A stretch of DNA of 55,997 bases from Escherichia sp. MOD1-EC7003 (GCF_002965065.1 NZ_PTRE01000010.1:1-55997); one strand, 5' to 3'; shown: positions 27,904 through 38,507, counted from the stretch's first letter. Numbers and translations are program-made. Notes: a model not told the origin generated them from the sequence alone.

Positions 27904-28827
27904 ATGAGAAAGATGGGCAACCGCCGCGATCGTGGGGCAAAAATGACCATCGTCCGGCGGCAGATCAAAAAGAATCATGCCGGGCATCACGGCGGGGCGT
28001 GGAAGGTAGCGTTTGCCGACTTTACTTTGGCAATGATGGCGCTGTTTATGACGCTGTGGATTGTCAACAGCGTCAGTAAATCCGAGCGTGAAAGCATTAT
28101 CGCCGCGCTGCATGGGCAGTCGATTTTCAATGGAGGCGGGCTGTCGCCTTTAAATAAAATCAGTCCGAAGCATCCACCGAAACCTGCCACCGTGGCGGTG
28201 CCGGAAGAGACGGAGAAAAAAGCGCGCGACATCAACGAGAAAACGGCGCTGCTGAAGAAGAAATCCACCACTGAGCTTGGTGAACTGGCAACCAGTATTA
28301 ACACCATCGCCCGTGATGCGCATATGGAAGCGAATCTGGAGATGGAGATTGTTCCCCAGGGATTACGCGTGCTGATCAAAGATGACCAGAACCGTAATAT
28401 GTTTGAACGCGGCAGCGCGAAAATTATGCCGTTCTTTAAAACGCTGTTGGTGGCGTTAGCGCCGGTTTTTGATTCGCTCGACAATAAGATCATCATCACC
28501 GGGCATACCGATGCGATGGCCTACAAAAACAATATCTACAACAACTGGAACCTTTCGGGGGACCGTGCGCTTTCGGCCCGTCGGGTGCTGGAAGAAGCCG
28601 GAATGCCGGAAGATAAAGTGATGCAGGTGAGCGCGATGGCAGACCAGATGCTGCTGGATGCCAAAAATCCGCAAAGCGCAGGTAACCGACGCATTGAGAT
28701 TATGGTGCTGACCAAAAGTGCGTCCGATACGTTGTATCAATATTTTGGGCAGCATGGGGATAAGGTGGTGCAGCCGCTGGTGCAAAAGCTGGAGAAGCAG
28801 CAGGTGTTTTCGCAGCGAACGCATTAA
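27904..28827 (+). CDS. lafU: LafU, MotB-like stator protein (full length)
   Basis: A 307-residue MotB homologue. It has a basic N-terminus, then AFADFTLAMMALFMTLWIVN with the ion-binding Asp39, a plug/linker region, and a C-terminal OmpA-like peptidoglycan-binding domain (KIIITGHTDAMAYKNN, LSGDRALSARRVLEEAGMPE, NRRIEIMVL). K-12 keeps only a fragment of this gene (mbhA). Here it is intact. The ATG at 27904 is used; an ATG at 27946 with GGGGC before it is an alternative. Confidence 0.9.
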   Translation: MRKMGNRRDRGAKMTIVRRQIKKNHAGHHGGAWKVAFADFTLAMMALFMTLWIVNSVSKSERESIIAALHGQSIFNGGGLSPLNKISPKHPPKPATVAVPEETEKKARDINEKTALLKKKSTTELGELATSINTIARDAHMEANLEMEIVPQGLRVLIKDDQNRNMFERGSAKIMPFFKTLLVALAPVFDSLDNKIIITGHTDAMAYKNNIYNNWNLSGDRALSARRVLEEAGMPEDKVMQVSAMADQMLLDAKNPQSAGNRRIEIMVLTKSASDTLYQYFGQHGDKVVQPLVQKLEKQQVFSQRTH

Positions 28828-28865
28828 ATGCTGAATCTTTACGCATTTCTCAAACCCTGAAATCA

Positions 28866-28881
28866 CTGTATACTTTACCAG
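28866..28881 (+). promoter_or_regulatory. LexA (SOS) box of dinB
   Basis: CTGTATACTTTACCAG fits CTG-N10-CAG with the central TATA seen in strong LexA sites. It sits 17 bases before the dinB ATG, so dinB and the genes coupled to it are SOS-induced. Confidence 0.93.
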
Positions 28882-28897
28882 TGTTGAGAGGTGAGCA

Positions 28898-29953
28898 ATG
28901 CGTAAAATCATTCATGTGGATATGGACTGCTTTTTCGCCGCAGTGGAGATGCGCGACAATCCCGCCCTGCGCGATATCCCTATTGCTATTGGCGGCAGCC
29001 GTGAACGTCGGGGGGTGATCAGCACTGCCAATTATCCCGCGCGTAAATTTGGCGTACGTAGCGCTATGCCAACTGGGATGGCGCTCAAATTATGCCCGCA
29101 TCTTACCTTGCTTCCAGGGCGCTTTGACGCCTACAAAGAAGCCTCAAATCATATCCGCGAAATTTTCTCGCGCTATACCTCGCGCATTGAACCGTTGTCA
29201 CTGGATGAGGCCTATCTTGACGTCACCGACAGCGTACATTGCCACGGTTCTGCGACCCTCATCGCCCAGGAAATTCGCCAGACGATTTTCAACGAGCTGC
29301 ACCTGACGGCATCTGCGGGCGTGGCACCGGTTAAGTTTCTCGCCAAAATCGCCTCCGACATGAATAAACCCAACGGCCAGTTTGTGATTACTCCGGCAGA
29401 AGTTCCTGCATTTCTGCAAACCTTGCCGCTGGCAAAAATTCCCGGTGTTGGCAAAGTCTCGGCGGCAAAACTGGAAGCGATGGGGCTGCGGACCTGCGGT
29501 GATATACAAAAGTGTGAGCTGGTGATGTTGCTTAAACGCTTTGGCAAATTTGGCCGTATTTTGTGGGAGCGTAGTCAGGGCATTGACGAGCGCGATGTTA
29601 ACAGCGAACGATTGCGAAAATCCGTCGGCGTGGAACGCACGATGGCAGAAGATATTCATCACTGGTCTGAATGTGAAGCGATTATCGAGCGGCTTTACCC
29701 TGAACTGGAGCGCCGTCTGGCAAAGGTGAAACCTGATTTACTGATCGCCCGCCAGGGGGTGAAATTAAAGTTCGACGATTTTCAGCAAACCACTCAGGAG
29801 CACGTCTGGCCGCGGCTGAATAAAGCTGACTTAATCGCCACCGCGCGTAAAACCTGGGATGAACGCCGCGGCGGGCGCGGTGTGCGGCTGGTGGGGCTGC
29901 ATGTGGCATTGCTTGACCCTCAAATGGAAAGACAATTGGTGCTGGGATTATGA
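28898..29953 (+). CDS. dinB: DNA polymerase IV (translesion, Y family)
   Basis: A 351-residue Y-family polymerase. Metal-binding acidic residues are visible in [16 protein letters not shown] (Asp8) and [11 protein letters not shown] (Asp103, Glu104). The helix-hairpin-helix ([18 protein letters not shown]) and the little-finger region follow. The C-terminal QLVLGL is the beta-clamp binding peptide. It extends mispaired and lesion-containing primers during SOS. Its stop overlaps the yafP start (ATGA), without the yafN-yafO pair that separates them in K-12. Confidence 0.97.
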   Translation: MRKIIHVDMDCFFAAVEMRDNPALRDIPIAIGGSRERRGVISTANYPARKFGVRSAMPTGMALKLCPHLTLLPGRFDAYKEASNHIREIFSRYTSRIEPLSLDEAYLDVTDSVHCHGSATLIAQEIRQTIFNELHLTASAGVAPVKFLAKIASDMNKPNGQFVITPAEVPAFLQTLPLAKIPGVGKVSAAKLEAMGLRTCGDIQKCELVMLLKRFGKFGRILWERSQGIDERDVNSERLRKSVGVERTMAEDIHHWSECEAIIERLYPELERRLAKVKPDLLIARQGVKLKFDDFQQTTQEHVWPRLNKADLIATARKTWDERRGGRGVRLVGLHVALLDPQMERQLVLGL

Positions 29954-30402
29954 ATAACATACAAATAAGAGACTATCAGCCTGGCGATTTTCAGCAACTA
30001 TGCGCTATTTTCCTTAGAGCGGTTACGATGACCGCCAGTCAGCATTATTCACCACAACAAATTGCTGCCTGGGCACAGATTGACGAATTTCGCTGGAAGG
30101 AGAAACTCGCGAAATCACAAGTGCGGGTTGCAGTCATTAATGCACAACTGGTTGGCTTTATTACCTGCATTGAACATTATATCGATATGCTATTTGTTGA
30201 CCCGGAATACACCCGCCTCGGGGTTGCCAGCACCTTGTTAAAACCATTGATTAAGTCTGAATCCGAACTTACGGTGGATGCCAGCATAACCGCAAAACCC
30301 TTTTTTGAACGTTATGGTTTTCAGATAGTTAAGCAGCAGCGCGTTGAGTGCCGGGGAGCGTGGTTTACTAATTTTTATATGCGATATAAACAGCAACATT
30401 AA
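29950..30402 (+). CDS. yafP: GNAT-family acetyltransferase YafP
   Basis: A 150-residue GNAT protein ([20 protein letters not shown]; acetyl-CoA loop in [18 protein letters not shown], residues about 76-95; [19 protein letters not shown]). It matches K-12 YafP at nearly every position. It overlaps dinB by four bases, so it is directly in the SOS operon. In K-12 the toxin-antitoxin genes yafN and yafO lie between them; here they are absent. The physiological substrate is unknown. Confidence 0.93.
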   Translation: MNNIQIRDYQPGDFQQLCAIFLRAVTMTASQHYSPQQIAAWAQIDEFRWKEKLAKSQVRVAVINAQLVGFITCIEHYIDMLFVDPEYTRLGVASTLLKPLIKSESELTVDASITAKPFFERYGFQIVKQQRVECRGAWFTNFYMRYKQQH

Positions 30403-30479
30403 ATCCAGCTTGCAATGAAAATAACGCCCGCCTAGTATGTGCGCGTTTTCTTATTCCACAAACTGCAAGGAGGTAAATC

Positions 30480-30527
30480 ATGACAAATCCTTTATCAATG
30501 ACTCTTTGCAGACCTTTCCAGGATTAA
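30480..30527 (+). CDS. possible 15-residue leader peptide with perfect Shine-Dalgarno sequence
   Basis: ATG at 30480 opens MTNPLSMTLCRPFQD and stops with TAA. AAGGAGGT at 30467-30474 is an eight-base perfect match to the 16S anti-Shine-Dalgarno sequence, five bases before the ATG, and is stronger than any other site in the neighbourhood. It lies between yafP and rtcB2. No larger frame uses this start. It may be a leader peptide or a remnant. Confidence 0.35.
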   Translation: MTNPLSMTLCRPFQD

Positions 30528-30579
30528 TTCTTTTTTTCTTGCCCTGGATTCGTCTGCCATTTCCTGATTTTTATATTTA

Positions 30580-30706
30580 TATACTCTAAATAATTCGAGT
30601 TGCAGGAAGGCGACAAGCGAGTGAATCCCCAGGAGCTTACATAAGTAAGTGACTGGGGTGAACGAACGCAGTCGCAGTACATGCAACTTGAAGTATGACG
30701 AGTATA
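30580..30706. repeat. ERIC element
   Basis: A full-length ERIC of 127 bp bounded by TATACTC and GAGTATA. The centre contains GTGAATCCCCAGGAGCTTAC and AAGTAAGTGACTGGGGTGAA, the well-known ERIC core. It ends one base before the first ATG of the rtcB2 frame, so it forms that gene's 5' leader. Confidence 0.92.
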
Positions 30707-30707
30707 A

Positions 30708-31859
30708 ATGGAATGGTACATGGGCAAATATATTCGTCCCTTATCCGATGCGGTATTTACCATCGCATCCGATGACCTGTGGATCGAGAGTTTAGCGATC
30801 CAACAATTACATACCACTGCAAATTTACCCAACATGCAACGCGTAGTAGGGATGCCAGATTTACATCCCGGACGCGGCTACCCAATTGGCGCAGCGTTCT
30901 TTTCCGTTGGTCGTTTTTATCCGGCGCTGGTCGGCAACGATATTGGCTGCGGCATGGCGTTATGGCAAACAGATATTCTCGCTCGCAAATACAACGCCGA
31001 TAAGTTTGAAAAGCGATTATCAGATCTGGATGACGCAGCTGAAGAAAGCTGGCTGGAGGAAAACCTGCCGCCAGCGTTTGCACTGCATCCGTGGCGCAGC
31101 TCGCTTGGCTCCATCGGTGGCGGTAACCACTTCGCAGAACTGCAACAGATTGATCAAATCATCAACGCTGAGCTGTTTGCACTGGCAGGTCTGGATGCGC
31201 AGCATCTGCAACTGCTGGTTCATAGCGGCTCGCGTGGGTTGGGGCAATCTATTTTACAGCAGCATATTGCCTCGTTTTCGCATCATGGGTTGCCAGAATG
31301 CAGTGATGACGCGCTACGGTATATTGCGAAACATGATGATGCGTTGGCGTTTGCGCGTATTAATCGCCAGATGATCGCTTTGCGCATAATGCAACAAGTT
31401 AAGGCCACCGGAAATTTGGTTCTGGATGTGACGCATAACTTTGTTAGCGCGTGTCAAATCGGCGATCAACAGGGCTGGTTGCATCGTAAAGGTGCCACGC
31501 CGGATGAAAACGGTCTGGTGATTATTCCCGGTTCACGTGGCGATTACTCATGGCTGGTTAAGCCTGTTGAGAACGAAAAAACGCTCCACTCGCTGGCACA
31601 TGGGGCAGGGCGTAAATGGGGGCGCACTGAGTGTAAAGGGCGTCTGGCAGCGAAATACACGGCGACGCAACTCTCGCGTACTGAACTTGGCAGTCGGGTA
31701 ATTTGTCGCGATAAACAACTCATCTTTGAAGAAGCGCCACAAGCCTATAAATCGGCAGAAAGCGTGGTGCAATGCCTTATGCAGGCCGGTTTAATTATTC
31801 CTGTCGCTCGGCTGCGTCCGGTGCTGACGCTCAAAAACAGTGGAGGGAAAAAAGGATGA
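30708..31859 (+). CDS. rtcB2: RtcB-type RNA ligase paralogue paired with PrfH
   Basis: A 383-residue RtcB-family 3'-phosphate/5'-OH RNA ligase. Conserved segments are [28 protein letters not shown] (metal/GMP cysteine, near residue 81), [18 protein letters not shown] and [12 protein letters not shown] (guanylylated histidine region). It forms an operon with prfH through an ATGA overlap. The pair is reported to repair ribosomes cut in the 16S decoding region. K-12 keeps only an N-terminal fragment (ykfJ), and this copy is complete. The start could be 30708 or the ATG at 30720; neither has a good Shine-Dalgarno sequence since an ERIC lies just upstream. Confidence 0.9.
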   Translation: MEWYMGKYIRPLSDAVFTIASDDLWIESLAIQQLHTTANLPNMQRVVGMPDLHPGRGYPIGAAFFSVGRFYPALVGNDIGCGMALWQTDILARKYNADKFEKRLSDLDDAAEESWLEENLPPAFALHPWRSSLGSIGGGNHFAELQQIDQIINAELFALAGLDAQHLQLLVHSGSRGLGQSILQQHIASFSHHGLPECSDDALRYIAKHDDALAFARINRQMIALRIMQQVKATGNLVLDVTHNFVSACQIGDQQGWLHRKGATPDENGLVIIPGSRGDYSWLVKPVENEKTLHSLAHGAGRKWGRTECKGRLAAKYTATQLSRTELGSRVICRDKQLIFEEAPQAYKSAESVVQCLMQAGLIIPVARLRPVLTLKNSGGKKG

Positions 31860-32470
31860 TCTTGCTACAACTTTCCTCTGCTCAGGGGCCGGAAGAATGT
31901 TGTCTCGCAGTGAAAAAGGCGCTGGACAGGCTGATTAAAGAAGCTGCCCGACAAGACGTCGCGGTAACGGTGCTGGAAACAGAAACGGGCCGTTACTCTG
32001 ACACGCTGCGTTCGGCGCTGGTTTCTCTGGATGGCGACAACGCATGGGCATTAAGCGAAAGCTGGTGCGGCACTATTCAGTGGATTTGTCCGAGCCCGTA
32101 CCGGCCTCATCATGGGCGCAAAAACTGGTTTCTGGGCATTGGGCGTTTTACTGCTGATGAACAAGATCAATCCGACGCGATCCGTTATGAGACGTTGCGT
32201 TCGTCGGGGCCGGGCGGTCAACATGTCAATAAAACCGACTCGGCGGTACGCGCCACGCATCTGGCAACCGGGATTAGCGTGAAGGTTCAGTCAGAGCGCA
32301 GCCAGCATGCTAACAAACGGCTGGCGCGATTGCTGATCGCCTGGAAGCTGGAGCTGCTGCAACAGGAAAATAGCGCGGCGCTGAAATCGCAGCGGCGAAT
32401 GTTCCATCACCAGATTGAACGTGGCAACCCGCGACGGACATTTACAGGAATGGCTTTTGTCGCTGTGTAA
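31856..32470 (+). CDS. prfH: peptide chain release factor homologue PrfH
   Basis: A 204-residue class-I release-factor-like protein with the GGQ catalytic motif ([20 protein letters not shown], residues about 114-133) and a basic C-terminal tail. It lacks a codon-recognition domain. PrfH is reported to release peptides from ribosomes stalled by 16S rRNA damage so that RtcB2 can seal the break. The ATG at 31856 overlaps the rtcB2 stop; an open frame upstream to 31772 is not needed. The last codons are part of a 16-bp tandem duplication, making the C-terminus MAFVAV. Confidence 0.93.
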   Translation: MILLQLSSAQGPEECCLAVKKALDRLIKEAARQDVAVTVLETETGRYSDTLRSALVSLDGDNAWALSESWCGTIQWICPSPYRPHHGRKNWFLGIGRFTADEQDQSDAIRYETLRSSGPGGQHVNKTDSAVRATHLATGISVKVQSERSQHANKRLARLLIAWKLELLQQENSAALKSQRRMFHHQIERGNPRRTFTGMAFVAV

Positions 32471-32486
32471 TTTTGTCGCTGTGTAA
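32455..32486. repeat. 16-bp tandem duplication at the prfH stop
   Basis: TTTTGTCGCTGTGTAA occurs twice in direct succession (32455-32470 and 32471-32486). The first copy carries the prfH stop. A small replication slippage event with no obvious coding effect beyond the terminal residues. Confidence 0.9.
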
Positions 32487-32547
32487 TTGAGGAATGTCTC
32501 CCGCCGTTTTCTACATGAAAGCGGCGGGAAAAACGAAAGGAATAGTC

Positions 32548-33072
32548 ATGTTTATCGGTCATCTTCCGGCTGGTTATTTAATAACTTGTACTTTAGTGAA
32601 ACGCTTGCCACTGATTGCTCGTCATGCGCGCTGGGCGATGGTTATTGGCTTAGTTGGGGCCATTGCGCCCGATTTTGATCTTTTCTGGTGCTATCTGGTT
32701 GATAACGGGCAACGCCATCATCATCTTTACCCGTCTCATTGGCCATTATTATGGTTTGCTCTGCTGGCGGCGACATTAGTTTGGGCCGCAATTGCGAAGA
32801 ATAAACTTCCGGCGTGGTTGGGCGTGGTGTTTTGCCTGAATGGTATCGTGCATTTATTACTCGATACGCTGGTCGGTGATATCTGGTGGTTGATGCCTTT
32901 CGTTAACCAACCCTTTGCACTCTTTCATATTACGGCGGTACATCATCCGTGGTGGCTCAATTTTTTATTACACTGGTCGTTTTTACTGGAACTGGCATTA
33001 GTAGCTGCCGCCATTGCCATGTGGTGCAGGCGTAATGCTAAAATGGTAAATGTAAAACGCGTGAAAAAATGA
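32548..33072 (+). CDS. inner-membrane protein, YdjM/YbcI-like (DUF457) membrane-bound metal-dependent hydrolase family
   Basis: A 174-residue membrane protein with about four hydrophobic helices. The pattern MFIGHLPAGYLITC, then GAIAPDFDLFWCYLVDNGQR HHH and GIVHLLLDTLVGDIWW resembles the DUF457 family, where H...D..D and HS/HLLLD histidine-aspartate clusters suggest metal binding. The ATG at 32548 with AAGGAATAG before it is preferred to the open-frame start at 32494. The reaction is unknown. Confidence 0.75.
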   Translation: MFIGHLPAGYLITCTLVKRLPLIARHARWAMVIGLVGAIAPDFDLFWCYLVDNGQRHHHLYPSHWPLLWFALLAATLVWAAIAKNKLPAWLGVVFCLNGIVHLLLDTLVGDIWWLMPFVNQPFALFHITAVHHPWWLNFLLHWSFLLELALVAAAIAMWCRRNAKMVNVKRVKK

Positions 33073-33080
33073 TTCTGACT

Positions 33081-33323
33081 TTAAGCGGCGTAACATGTTT
33101 CCTGGGGAAATTCTCCCGTGGCTAAGTATGTTTTCCTGACTTTGCCCCAGGCTCTGAACATATAAAAATTCTGCTTTTCACCCTTAAGTTCTTTCACGGA
33201 TTCCAGCGCAAAACTTTCTTTGGCGATCAGAAATTCTCCCCATGAAATATGGTCGCAGCTATATAAATATGCGACCTTTTCATGAGTTTCATAATGTTTT
33301 GTTATTTCGATATAGATAGCCAT
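33081..33323 (-). CDS. small hypothetical protein
   Basis: An 80-residue frame starting MAIYIEITKHYETHEKVAYL and ending QETCYAA. It reads like a compact cytoplasmic protein with many aromatic residues and charged pairs. It follows pepD on the same strand, after the hairpin GTCCACGCC/GGGCGTGGAC. No clear Shine-Dalgarno sequence precedes the ATG; a longer start at 33362 would cross the hairpin. Family not recognised. Confidence 0.45.
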   Translation of the reverse strand: MAIYIEITKHYETHEKVAYLYSCDHISWGEFLIAKESFALESVKELKGEKQNFYMFRAWGKVRKTYLATGEFPQETCYAA

Positions 33324-33336
33324 TGGCTTCAAACAG

Positions 33337-33362
33337 TAGTCCACGCCCGCAGGCGTGGACAT
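33337..33362 (-). terminator. hairpin after pepD
   Basis: GTCCACGCCTGCGGGCGTGG read on the minus strand forms a GC-rich stem just downstream of the pepD stop. There is no long T tract, so it may be a weak terminator or an RNA-stabilising end. Confidence 0.5.
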
Positions 33363-33370
33363 TATTGTAA

Positions 33371-34828
33371 TTACTTCGCCGGAATTTCTTTCAGCAGTTC
33401 AGTCAGAAGTCGCCAGTAGTGACCTACGCTTTCGATGTGAACTTGTTCATCCGGAGAGTGTGGACCGGTGATTGTTGGCCCGATAGAAACCATGTCCATT
33501 TCCGGATACGGTTTTTTGAACAGACCACATTCCAGGCCCGCGTGGATAATCTGGATGTTCGGCGTCTTGTTGAACAGACGCTGATAGGTTTCACGTACCA
33601 GATGCATAACCGGAGAGTTTGCGTCCGGCTGCCAGCCAGGATATGCGCCTTTCGCTTCGGTTTTCGCGCCAGCCAGTTTACCCAGCGAATCCAGCATGCT
33701 TACCACGTAGTCTTTACCGCTGTCGATCAGAGAACGGATCAGGCAGTGAATCTCTACGTTGTTGTCGGTCATGGTCACAACACCGACGTTCAGGGAGGTT
33801 TCAACCACGCCTTTGGCTACATCGGAGTTACGGATCACGCCGTTCGGAGTCGCGTTCAGCAAACGAATAAAGGTATCGCGAGATTTCGCGATCAGGGCAG
33901 CTTTATCGTTCGCAACAGAGTCCAGCAACAAGGCCAGATTTTTCTCTTTCTCTGCCAGCTCGTTTTTCAGGATGTCCTGATAGGTATTCACCAGAGATTT
34001 CAGTGCGTCGACTTTATCGGCTGCTACAGCTACAGTAGCAAAGGCTTCACGCGGGATGGCGTTACGCAGTGTGCCGCCGTTGAAATCGATAAGGCGCAGA
34101 TCCAGTTCTTCCGCATGACCCGCCAGGAAGCGCACCAGCAGTTTGTTGGCATTACCCAGGCCAACGTGGATTTCACCGCCGGAGTGACCGCCTTTCAGCC
34201 CTTTTAAGGTTAACTTGAAGGTTTCAAAACCAGCCGGAATCGCTTCACGATCTAAATGCAGATTGGAGGTAAAATCGATACCGCCCGCACAGCCCATGTA
34301 GATTTCACCTTCTTCTTCGGAGTCGGTGTTAATCAGAATGTCAGCCTGCAACCAGTTGCTCTGTAAGCCGAACGCACCGTCCATACCGGCTTCTTCGGTC
34401 ATGGTCAGCAGCACTTCCAGCGGGCCGTGAACTACGTTTTCGTCAGCCAGAACCGCCAGTGCAGAGGCCATACCAATGCCGTTATCTGCCCCCAGCGTGG
34501 TACCGCGAGCTTTAACCCATTCGCCATCAATATAAGGTTGGATAGGATCTTTAGTGAAGTCATGCACGGTGTCGTTATTTTTCTGCGGCACCATATCGAG
34601 GTGGGCCTGCAAGACGACCGTTTTACGATTTTCCATACCTGCGGTGGCAGGTTTACGAATCAGGATATTACCCACCTGATCGCGTTCGACATGGAAACCT
34701 TTCTCTTTTGCCCAACCTACAATGTATTCAGCGAGTTGCTCTTCATGATAGGACGGGTGAGGGATAGAACAGATTTTGGCAAAAATATCCCACAGCGGCT
34801 GTGGAGATAATTGAGACAGTTCAGACAC
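33371..34828 (-). CDS. pepD: aminoacyl-histidine dipeptidase (peptidase D)
   Basis: A 485-residue M20-family cytosolic metallopeptidase that splits Xaa-His and other dipeptides. Zinc-ligand segments are VVLQAHLDMVPQ, TLGADNGIGM, TMTEEAGMDG, LINTDSEEEG and HAGLECGLFK. The GTG at 34828 with AAGGAG before it gives the known length; an upstream TTG only extends the open frame. It matches K-12 PepD almost throughout. Confidence 0.97.
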   Translation of the reverse strand: MSELSQLSPQPLWDIFAKICSIPHPSYHEEQLAEYIVGWAKEKGFHVERDQVGNILIRKPATAGMENRKTVVLQAHLDMVPQKNNDTVHDFTKDPIQPYIDGEWVKARGTTLGADNGIGMASALAVLADENVVHGPLEVLLTMTEEAGMDGAFGLQSNWLQADILINTDSEEEGEIYMGCAGGIDFTSNLHLDREAIPAGFETFKLTLKGLKGGHSGGEIHVGLGNANKLLVRFLAGHAEELDLRLIDFNGGTLRNAIPREAFATVAVAADKVDALKSLVNTYQDILKNELAEKEKNLALLLDSVANDKAALIAKSRDTFIRLLNATPNGVIRNSDVAKGVVETSLNVGVVTMTDNNVEIHCLIRSLIDSGKDYVVSMLDSLGKLAGAKTEAKGAYPGWQPDANSPVMHLVRETYQRLFNKTPNIQIIHAGLECGLFKKPYPEMDMVSIGPTITGPHSPDEQVHIESVGHYWRLLTELLKEIPAK

Positions 34829-35088
34829 GTTAAGTCTCCTTGTCAATCACCCGCAAAACAGTATTGCAGGTCACAGGGTTAGCAGAAAATGTTGTCAACA
34901 CAAGACAGGCTTGCGAGATATGTTTGAGAATACCACTTTATCCCGCGTCAGGGAGAGACAGTGCGTAAAAAGACACGGAGTCATGTGAAATACTGGTTTT
35001 TAGTGCGCCAGATCTCTATAATCTCGCGCAACCTATTTTCCCCTCGAACACTTTTTAAGCCATAGATAAACAGGCTGGGACACTTCAC

Positions 35089-35547
35089 ATGAGCGAAAAA
35101 TACATCGTCACCTGGGACATGTTGCAGATCCATGCACGTAAACTCGCAAGCCGACTGATGCCTTCTGAACAATGGAAAGGCATTATTGCCGTAAGCCGTG
35201 GCGGTCTGGTACCGGGTGCGTTACTGGCGCGTGAACTGGGTATTCGTCATGTCGATACCGTTTGTATTTCCAGCTACGATCACGACAACCAGCGCGAGCT
35301 TAAAGTGCTGAAACGCGCAGAAGGCGATGGTGAAGGCTTCATCGTTATTGATGACCTGGTGGATACCGGTGGTACTGCGGTTGCGATTCGTGAAATGTAT
35401 CCAAAAGCGCACTTTGTCACCATCTTCGCAAAACCGGCAGGTCGTCCGCTGGTTGATGATTATGTTGTTGATATCCCGCAAGATACCTGGATTGAACAGC
35501 CGTGGGATATGGGTGTCGTATTCGTCCCGCCAATCTCCGGTCGCTAA
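35089..35547 (+). CDS. gpt: xanthine-guanine phosphoribosyltransferase
   Basis: A 152-residue purine salvage enzyme that converts guanine, xanthine and hypoxanthine to their nucleotides with PRPP. The PRPP-binding motif is in [15 protein letters not shown] (residues about 83-97), and [16 protein letters not shown] forms the pyrophosphate loop. Length and sequence equal K-12 Gpt. Divergent from pepD. Confidence 0.97.
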
Positions 35548-35553
35548 TCTTTT

Positions 35554-35586
35554 CAACGCCTGGCACTGCCGGGCGTTGTTCTTTTT
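35554..35586 (+). terminator. intrinsic terminator after gpt
   Basis: CAACGCC (35554-35560) and GGGCGTTG (35571-35578) form a stem followed by TTCTTTTT. Confidence 0.85.
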
Positions 35587-35638
35587 AACTTCAGGCAGGT
35601 TACAATAGTTTCCAGTAAGTATTCTGGAGGCTGCATCC

Positions 35639-36883
35639 ATGACACAGGCAAACCTGAGCGAAACTCTGTTCAAACCCCGCTTTAAACATCCTGAAACCTC
35701 GACGCTTGTCCGTCGTTTTAATCACGGTTCGCAATCACCTGTGCAGTCGGCCCTTGATGGTAAAACCATTCCCCACTGGTATCGCATGATTAACCGCCTG
35801 ATGTGGATCTGGCGTGGTGTTGATCCGCGTGAAATTCTTGACGTCCAGGCGCGTATTGTAATGAGCGATGCCGAACGTACCGACAGTGATTTATACGATA
35901 CGGTGATTGGTTACCGTGGCGGTAACTGGATTTATGAGTGGGCCACCCAGGCGATGGTGTGGCAACAAAAAGCCTGTGCGGAAGAAGATCCGCAACTCAG
36001 TGGTCGTCACTGGCTGCATGCGGCGACGTTGTACAACATTGCCGCTTATCCTCATCTGAAAGGAGATGACCTGGCCGAGCAAGCGCAGGCTTTGTCAAAC
36101 CGCGCCTATGAAGAGGCCGCCCAACGCCTGCCGGGCACGATGCGGCAAATGGAGTTTACCGTACCGGGCGGTGCGCCAATCACTGGCTTTTTGCATATGC
36201 CGAAAGGCGATGGCCCGTTCCCGACAGTATTAATGTGTGGTGGTCTGGATGCGATGCAGACGGACTATTACAGCCTGTATGAACGTTATTTCGCGCCGCG
36301 CGGCATTGCGATGCTGACTATTGATATGCCGTCGGTGGGCTTTTCTTCAAAATGGAAGCTCACCCAGGACTCCAGCCTGTTGCATCAGCACGTCTTAAAA
36401 GCGCTGCCTAACGTACCGTGGGTGGATCACACTCGCGTCGCGGCCTTTGGTTTCCGTTTCGGCGCTAACGTTGCTGTGCGTCTGGCATACCTTGAATCGC
36501 CGCGTCTGAAAGCGGTTGCCTGTCTTGGTCCGGTAGTTCATACCCTGTTGAGTGATTTTAAGTGCCAACAACAGGTGCCGGAAATGTATCTTGACGTTCT
36601 GGCGAGTCGTTTGGGGATGCATGATGCTTCCGACGAAGCGTTGCGCGTGGAGTTGAATCGCTATTCATTAAAAGTGCAAGGATTGCTGGGACGTCGCTGC
36701 CCAACGCCAATGTTATCAGGCTACTGGAAGAACGATCCGTTCAGCCCGGAGGAGGATTCACGCTTAATCACTTCGTCATCTGCTGACGGTAAATTATTAG
36801 AGATCCCATTTAACCCGGTGTATCGGAATTTTGACAAGGCACTCCAGGATATCACTGACTGGATCGAAAAACGATTGTGTTAA
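35639..36883 (+). CDS. frsA: fermentation-respiration switch protein FrsA
   Basis: A 414-residue alpha/beta-hydrolase-fold protein ([15 protein letters not shown], then [12 protein letters not shown]; nucleophile-elbow region [16 protein letters not shown]). FrsA binds unphosphorylated EIIA-Glc and shifts the balance between fermentation and respiration; some esterase activity has been reported. Near identity to the K-12 protein. Own short upstream region after the gpt terminator. Confidence 0.95.
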   Translation: MTQANLSETLFKPRFKHPETSTLVRRFNHGSQSPVQSALDGKTIPHWYRMINRLMWIWRGVDPREILDVQARIVMSDAERTDSDLYDTVIGYRGGNWIYEWATQAMVWQQKACAEEDPQLSGRHWLHAATLYNIAAYPHLKGDDLAEQAQALSNRAYEEAAQRLPGTMRQMEFTVPGGAPITGFLHMPKGDGPFPTVLMCGGLDAMQTDYYSLYERYFAPRGIAMLTIDMPSVGFSSKWKLTQDSSLLHQHVLKALPNVPWVDHTRVAAFGFRFGANVAVRLAYLESPRLKAVACLGPVVHTLLSDFKCQQQVPEMYLDVLASRLGMHDASDEALRVELNRYSLKVQGLLGRRCPTPMLSGYWKNDPFSPEEDSRLITSSSADGKLLEIPFNPVYRNFDKALQDITDWIEKRLC

Positions 36884-37342
<459 letters not shown>

Positions 37343-37349
37343 GTGAAAA

Positions 37350-37446
37350 GTGCCGGATGCGATGTTAGAGCATCTCTTCCGGCCTGAAATATTGGTTTTC
37401 GTAGTTTTCGTAGGCCGGATAAGGCGTTCACGCCGCATCCGGCAAT
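37350..37446. repeat. REP/BIME between crl and phoE
   Basis: TGCCGGATGCGATGTTAGAG with TCTTCCGGCCTG, then GTAGGCCGGATAAGGCGTTC with ACGCCGCATCCGGCA, lie between the convergent genes crl and phoE. Confidence 0.85.
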
Positions 37447-37451
37447 ATTCA

Positions 37452-38507
37452 TTAAAACTGATATGTCATCCCAACCGCGACAATATCATCATTATTAATA
37501 CTCAATTTGTTATCGCTATCCAGTTGGTTGATTTTATAATCAACAAATGCCGACATATTTTTGTTGAAATAATACGTAGCACCGACATCAATATAATTAA
37601 CCAGCTCCTCATTACCGATACCTTCAATATCTTTCCCTTTCGATAAGACATAACCCAGCGACGGACGCAGACCAAAGTCAAACTGGTATTGAGCAACCGC
37701 TTCAAAGTTCTGTGTTTTATTAGCAAAACCGCCAGATATTGGCGTCATTTTACGTGTTTCAGAATAGAAAGTTGCAAGGTAAATATTATTGGCATCGTAT
37801 TTCAGACCTGTTGCCCATGCTTCTGCACGCTTGCCTGTGCCACGGCTTTGTAGGTTTTGTTCGTTGGTGCGATCGGAGTTGGTATAGGCCCCACTGATGG
37901 CGAAATCGCTGCCGCCAAAGTCATATGTCAATGACGTGCCGAAGCCATCGCCATTTTGTTTTTTAACGTCGCGGTTTTCGTTTTTCCCTTGATATTGCAG
38001 GGTTAAGTTCAGACCATCGATAACGCCGAAGAAGTCGGTGTTCCGATACGTCGCCAGACCGCTGGCGCGCTTGGTCATAAAGTTGTCGGTCTGCGCGGAG
38101 GAATCGCCACCAAATTCCGGGAACATATCGGTCCAGGCTTCCACGTCATACAGCGCGCCCAGGTTACGACCATAGTCGAAAGAACCCACATCTTTATATT
38201 TCAAACCGGCAAAAGCGAGACGCGTTTTTTGCTGCGCAGTATCACTCTCTGCTTTATTACCGGCAAACTCTGCTTCCCAACGACCATAACCAGTCAGTTG
38301 CGCGTTAATTTGTGTTTCGCCTTTAAAACCAAAACGGATATAACTTTGGTCGCCATCTTTACTGTCATTATCACTCATATAATGCATGGCTTTAACTTTG
38401 CCATAAACATCCAATTTATTACTGTCTTTGTTATATATTTCTGCGGCCTGTACGGATACAGATGCCACAATGCCCATCACCATTAATGCCAGAGTGCTCT
38501 TTTTCAT
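37452..38507 (-). CDS. phoE: outer membrane phosphoporin PhoE
   Basis: A 351-residue trimeric 16-strand porin with anion preference, made during phosphate starvation. It has a 21-residue signal peptide ([21 protein letters not shown]), [10 protein letters not shown] in loop 3 and the terminal phenylalanine required for BAM insertion (VAVGMTYQF). The ATG at 38507 is used since the Shine-Dalgarno AGGA is too close to the ATG at 38513. Controlled by the Pho box upstream. Confidence 0.96.
   Translation of the reverse strand: MKKSTLALMVMGIVASVSVQAAEIYNKDSNKLDVYGKVKAMHYMSDNDSKDGDQSYIRFGFKGETQINAQLTGYGRWEAEFAGNKAESDTAQQKTRLAFAGLKYKDVGSFDYGRNLGALYDVEAWTDMFPEFGGDSSAQTDNFMTKRASGLATYRNTDFFGVIDGLNLTLQYQGKNENRDVKKQNGDGFGTSLTYDFGGSDFAISGAYTNSDRTNEQNLQSRGTGKRAEAWATGLKYDANNIYLATFYSETRKMTPISGGFANKTQNFEAVAQYQFDFGLRPSLGYVLSKGKDIEGIGNEELVNYIDVGATYYFNKNMSAFVDYKINQLDSDNKLSINNDDIVAVGMTYQF

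Noticed and set aside
33419..34207. 262-residue plus-strand ORF
   Set aside because: Antisense shadow of pepD.
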